Source of the DNA: Streptococcaceae bacterium
Lineage (GTDB): Bacteria > Bacillota > Bacilli > Lactobacillales > Streptococcaceae
Direction: 5' to 3'
DNA: 32,481 bases
Assembly (NCBI GenBank): GCA_031270215.1
Contig: JAISYB010000012.1
Span: forward strand, 1-32,481
In this document: piece by piece, positions 30,354-32,481 of the stretch
Position numbering within the stretch: position 1 is the stretch's first letter
How the letters are laid out: every line of letters starts with the position of its first letter
Program-made: the position numbers and the translations under genes
The notes under the pieces: model-generated
Seen by the model: the letters and a program-made list of their open reading frames with translations, nothing else
Databases searched by the model: none
What the model was told of the DNA's origin: nothing

Positions 30354-30510
30354 CGTGCAGCTAGACAATAGGAAAAGCTGAACGAGCTCGTTCAGCTCCC
30401 GAACAATAAGGCGAAAATGACACGTGGTGCTCTTTACCACGAGACACTTTTTGACTTATTGTTGAGAGGAGCTTGCTCGTGAAGCTGGACAATAAGAAAA
30501 GTGAAACGAG
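30354..30510. repeat. Composite intergenic repeat: two direct repeats, a 22-bp palindrome and a long hairpin
   Basis: Direct repeats 30354..30386 and 30478..30510 (27/33 identical); perfect palindrome AGCTGAACGAGCTCGTTCAGCT at 30376..30397; hairpin arms 30402..30428 / 30436..30463. Confidence 0.8.
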
Positions 30511-30715
30511 TTTGAGCTGACTTTGAGTAATTAGGAAATATATAATATACAATTTCTTAAAAACAGAGGCTTTATTTTCATCATTTCTACATTATCTCAA
30601 GAATGCCGTCTAGGTCTTGAGAACCATTTTAACTTTTAAAACAAAAATTTTGCTTTTTTTAGTGTATAATCGAAGAAGTATTAAAAAAATGTTTTATTAT
30701 AAAGGAGAATGTAAG

Positions 30716-32481
30716 ATGAGTTTTTTGGAATTAAAAGATATTCATAAAAGCTATACTTTGAGTAGTCAAATATTTCCGGTTTTAAAAGGAGTCAATTTAT
30801 CATTTGAGCGTGGAGAATTTGTATCTATTTTAGGGGAAAGTGGTGCGGGTAAAAGTACCTTGATGAATATCATCGCAGGTCTTGACCATGACTATCAAGG
30901 TGATGTCGTCCTTGATGGCAAGTCAACTAGAGGCTTCAAGGAAAAAAGCTGGGATGCTTACCGCAGACAAACGATTGGTTTTATCTTTCAATCCTTCAAT
31001 CTGATTAGTCATCTCACTGTTTTAGATAATATCCTAATCAGCTTAGAGATGACGACCTTAACACATGCCGAACGGGACAAACGTGCACGTGAGCTCCTTA
31101 CGCAGCTTGGCTTAAAGGATCATATCAAAAAGCACCCTAATCAGCTCTCTGGCGGTCAAAAGCAACGTGTCGCAATCGCTCGCGCATTAGCTAGCGATCC
31201 AGATATTATTATCGCAGACGAGCCAACTGGTGCATTAGATGCTAAAACGACCTCCGAAATCTTAGACATTTTACAAACAATTGCACAATCAGGCAAGCTA
31301 GTGATTGCCGTCACTCACTCACAAGATGTTGCAAGTTTTAGTACAAGAGTTGTCCATATCTCAGATGGTGTGATTGATCACGATGAAAGCCAAAAACCAA
31401 GCTATCCTGTTCCTGAAAAGAATGAGCAGCTCATCAGCAAGCCACTTTCACCATTTGCCAGTTATAAAAATGCCTACAAACATTTATTACATAATTTTTG
31501 GAGAAATTTCCTCATCATGTTGGGAACAGGTATTGGTATCTTCTCTGTTCTCGTCTTTTTGGGACTTGGTAACGGGATTAATGGTTTCATTCAAAATCAG
31601 ATTAATTCAATGGTCAATCCAAATTCGATTACCGTTGTTAAAAATCCAAAAGGCACAAAACTCTCTGGACAGCAAGACTATCAAGAAGCAATGACAACAT
31701 TTCAGGGTGATTCATCTAAAATGTTAATTGACGATTCACTAATTGCTAAGCTGAAAAAGCTGAAAAATGTCGATAAGGTCGAACCCGGCTATAGCATGAG
31801 TGGCTATGCACTGTCTTATAATGGTATAAACATTCAAGGGCAAGAGCTACAAACGTGGACAAAAGCTTATAAAACAGACTTAATCAAGGCAGGAAGAAAG
31901 TCCCTTAAGCATAATGACATCATCATTGACAAAACACAAGCAGAGAAATTTTTCCCTGATAATTATAAAAAAATCATCGGTCAAACAATTATAGTCACAA
32001 TTAATACCTTCAATGCGGAAGGCTTACCAACACAGATTACTGCCAATTTAAAGGTTTCAGGAATTGCCTCAGGAGGTCAAGGTGGTGCTCTTGCAATTAC
32101 CAGCTACCAAACAATGAAAGATATTCTTGAGAGCAATCACGCTTTAGCCGATGCCAACTTTGTTTCAGTTAATGTCAAAAATGCAGAAAAAGTAAAAAAT
32201 GTCGCTAGTGCAATCAATCGTATCAAAAAAGGTGATAAGTATCAGCTCTATGGTATCACTGTCGGGAATATTCTAGATACGGTTAATAACTACGTGCAGG
32301 TTGCAGCAATTGCTCTAGCTTCTATCGCAGGTATCTCGCTTATCGTTTCTGCACTGATGATTATTGTTGCAATGTATATGTCCGTTTCTGAGCGTACCAA
32401 GGAAATTGGTGTTTTACGTGCCTTAGGTGAGGGAAAATCCGATATTCGCCGCTTGTTTACGAGTGAATCATTATTAATCGG
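30716..32481 (+). CDS. ABC transporter with fused ATPase and permease domains (MacB-like), truncated by window end
   Basis: Manual translation from ATG 30716 (AAAGGAG upstream): GESGAGKSTLMNIIAGLD, NQLSGGQKQRVAIARALASDPDIIIADEPTGALD, then in-frame permease ending SERTKEIGVLRALGEGKSDIRRLF. Open to the window end, absent from the ORF track. Confidence 0.92.
   Translation, partial: MSFLELKDIHKSYTLSSQIFPVLKGVNLSFERGEFVSILGESGAGKSTLMNIIAGLDHDYQGDVVLDGKSTRGFKEKSWDAYRRQTIGFIFQSFNLISHLTVLDNILISLEMTTLTHAERDKRARELLTQLGLKDHIKKHPNQLSGGQKQRVAIARALASDPDIIIADEPTGALDAKTTSEILDILQTIAQSGKLVIAVTHSQDVASFSTRVVHISDGVIDHDESQKPSYPVPEKNEQLISKPLSPFASYKNAYKHLLHNFWRNFLIMLGTGIGIFSVLVFLGLGNGINGFIQNQINSMVNPNSITVVKNPKGTKLSGQQDYQEAMTTFQGDSSKMLIDDSLIAKLKKLKNVDKVEPGYSMSGYALSYNGINIQGQELQTWTKAYKTDLIKAGRKSLKHNDIIIDKTQAEKFFPDNYKKIIGQTIIVTINTFNAEGLPTQITANLKVSGIASGGQGGALAITSYQTMKDILESNHALADANFVSVNVKNAEKVKNVASAINRIKKGDKYQLYGITVGNILDTVNNYVQVAAIALASIAGISLIVSALMIIVAMYMSVSERTKEIGVLRALGEGKSDIRRLFTSESLLI

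Noticed and set aside
30361-30552. 63-aa minus-strand ORF
   Set aside because: Made largely of the palindromic repeat element; no protein-like features.
31374-31694. 106-aa plus-strand ORF
   Set aside because: Out of frame inside the continuous ABC transporter coding sequence that starts at 30716.

Overview
This 32.5 kb window is a low-GC Firmicutes chromosome segment, probably Lactobacillales (inferred from gene families and order). Most of it is ordinary coding sequence. From left to right: truncated amt ammonium transporter with a GlnR-type box; GntR/UTRA regulator; PrsA-like foldase lipoprotein; O-methyltransferase; an uncharacterised 363-374 aa protein; HAD phosphatase and a small membrane protein; acpP-plsX and recG-parB; a protein with a SipW-type signal peptide, divergent from a MocR-type regulator; a DUF2829(Tad2-like)-SDR-YlbF-mutS operon; metG; a LytTR/DUF3021 pair with an ABC exporter; tRNA-Thr(GGT); an MFS transporter; a kinase/fructose-type PTS/LacD operon with a divergent RpiR regulator; and a truncated ATPase-permease ABC protein. 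No prophage, integrase, CRISPR array, intact IS or complete defence system is visible. The observations most worth a second look are: (1) a direct repeat ACCACTTAT-N12-ACCACTTGC with LytTR-operator geometry upstream of the ABC operon; (2) three consecutive hairpins between metG and the DUF2829-mutS operon, the last ending at the DUF2829 RBS; (3) a composite palindrome/direct-repeat element downstream of rpiR; (4) an intergenic repeat shared by two distant loci in opposite orientation; (5) a predicted tagatose/fructose-1-P type pathway operon; (6) a lone SipW-type exported protein.
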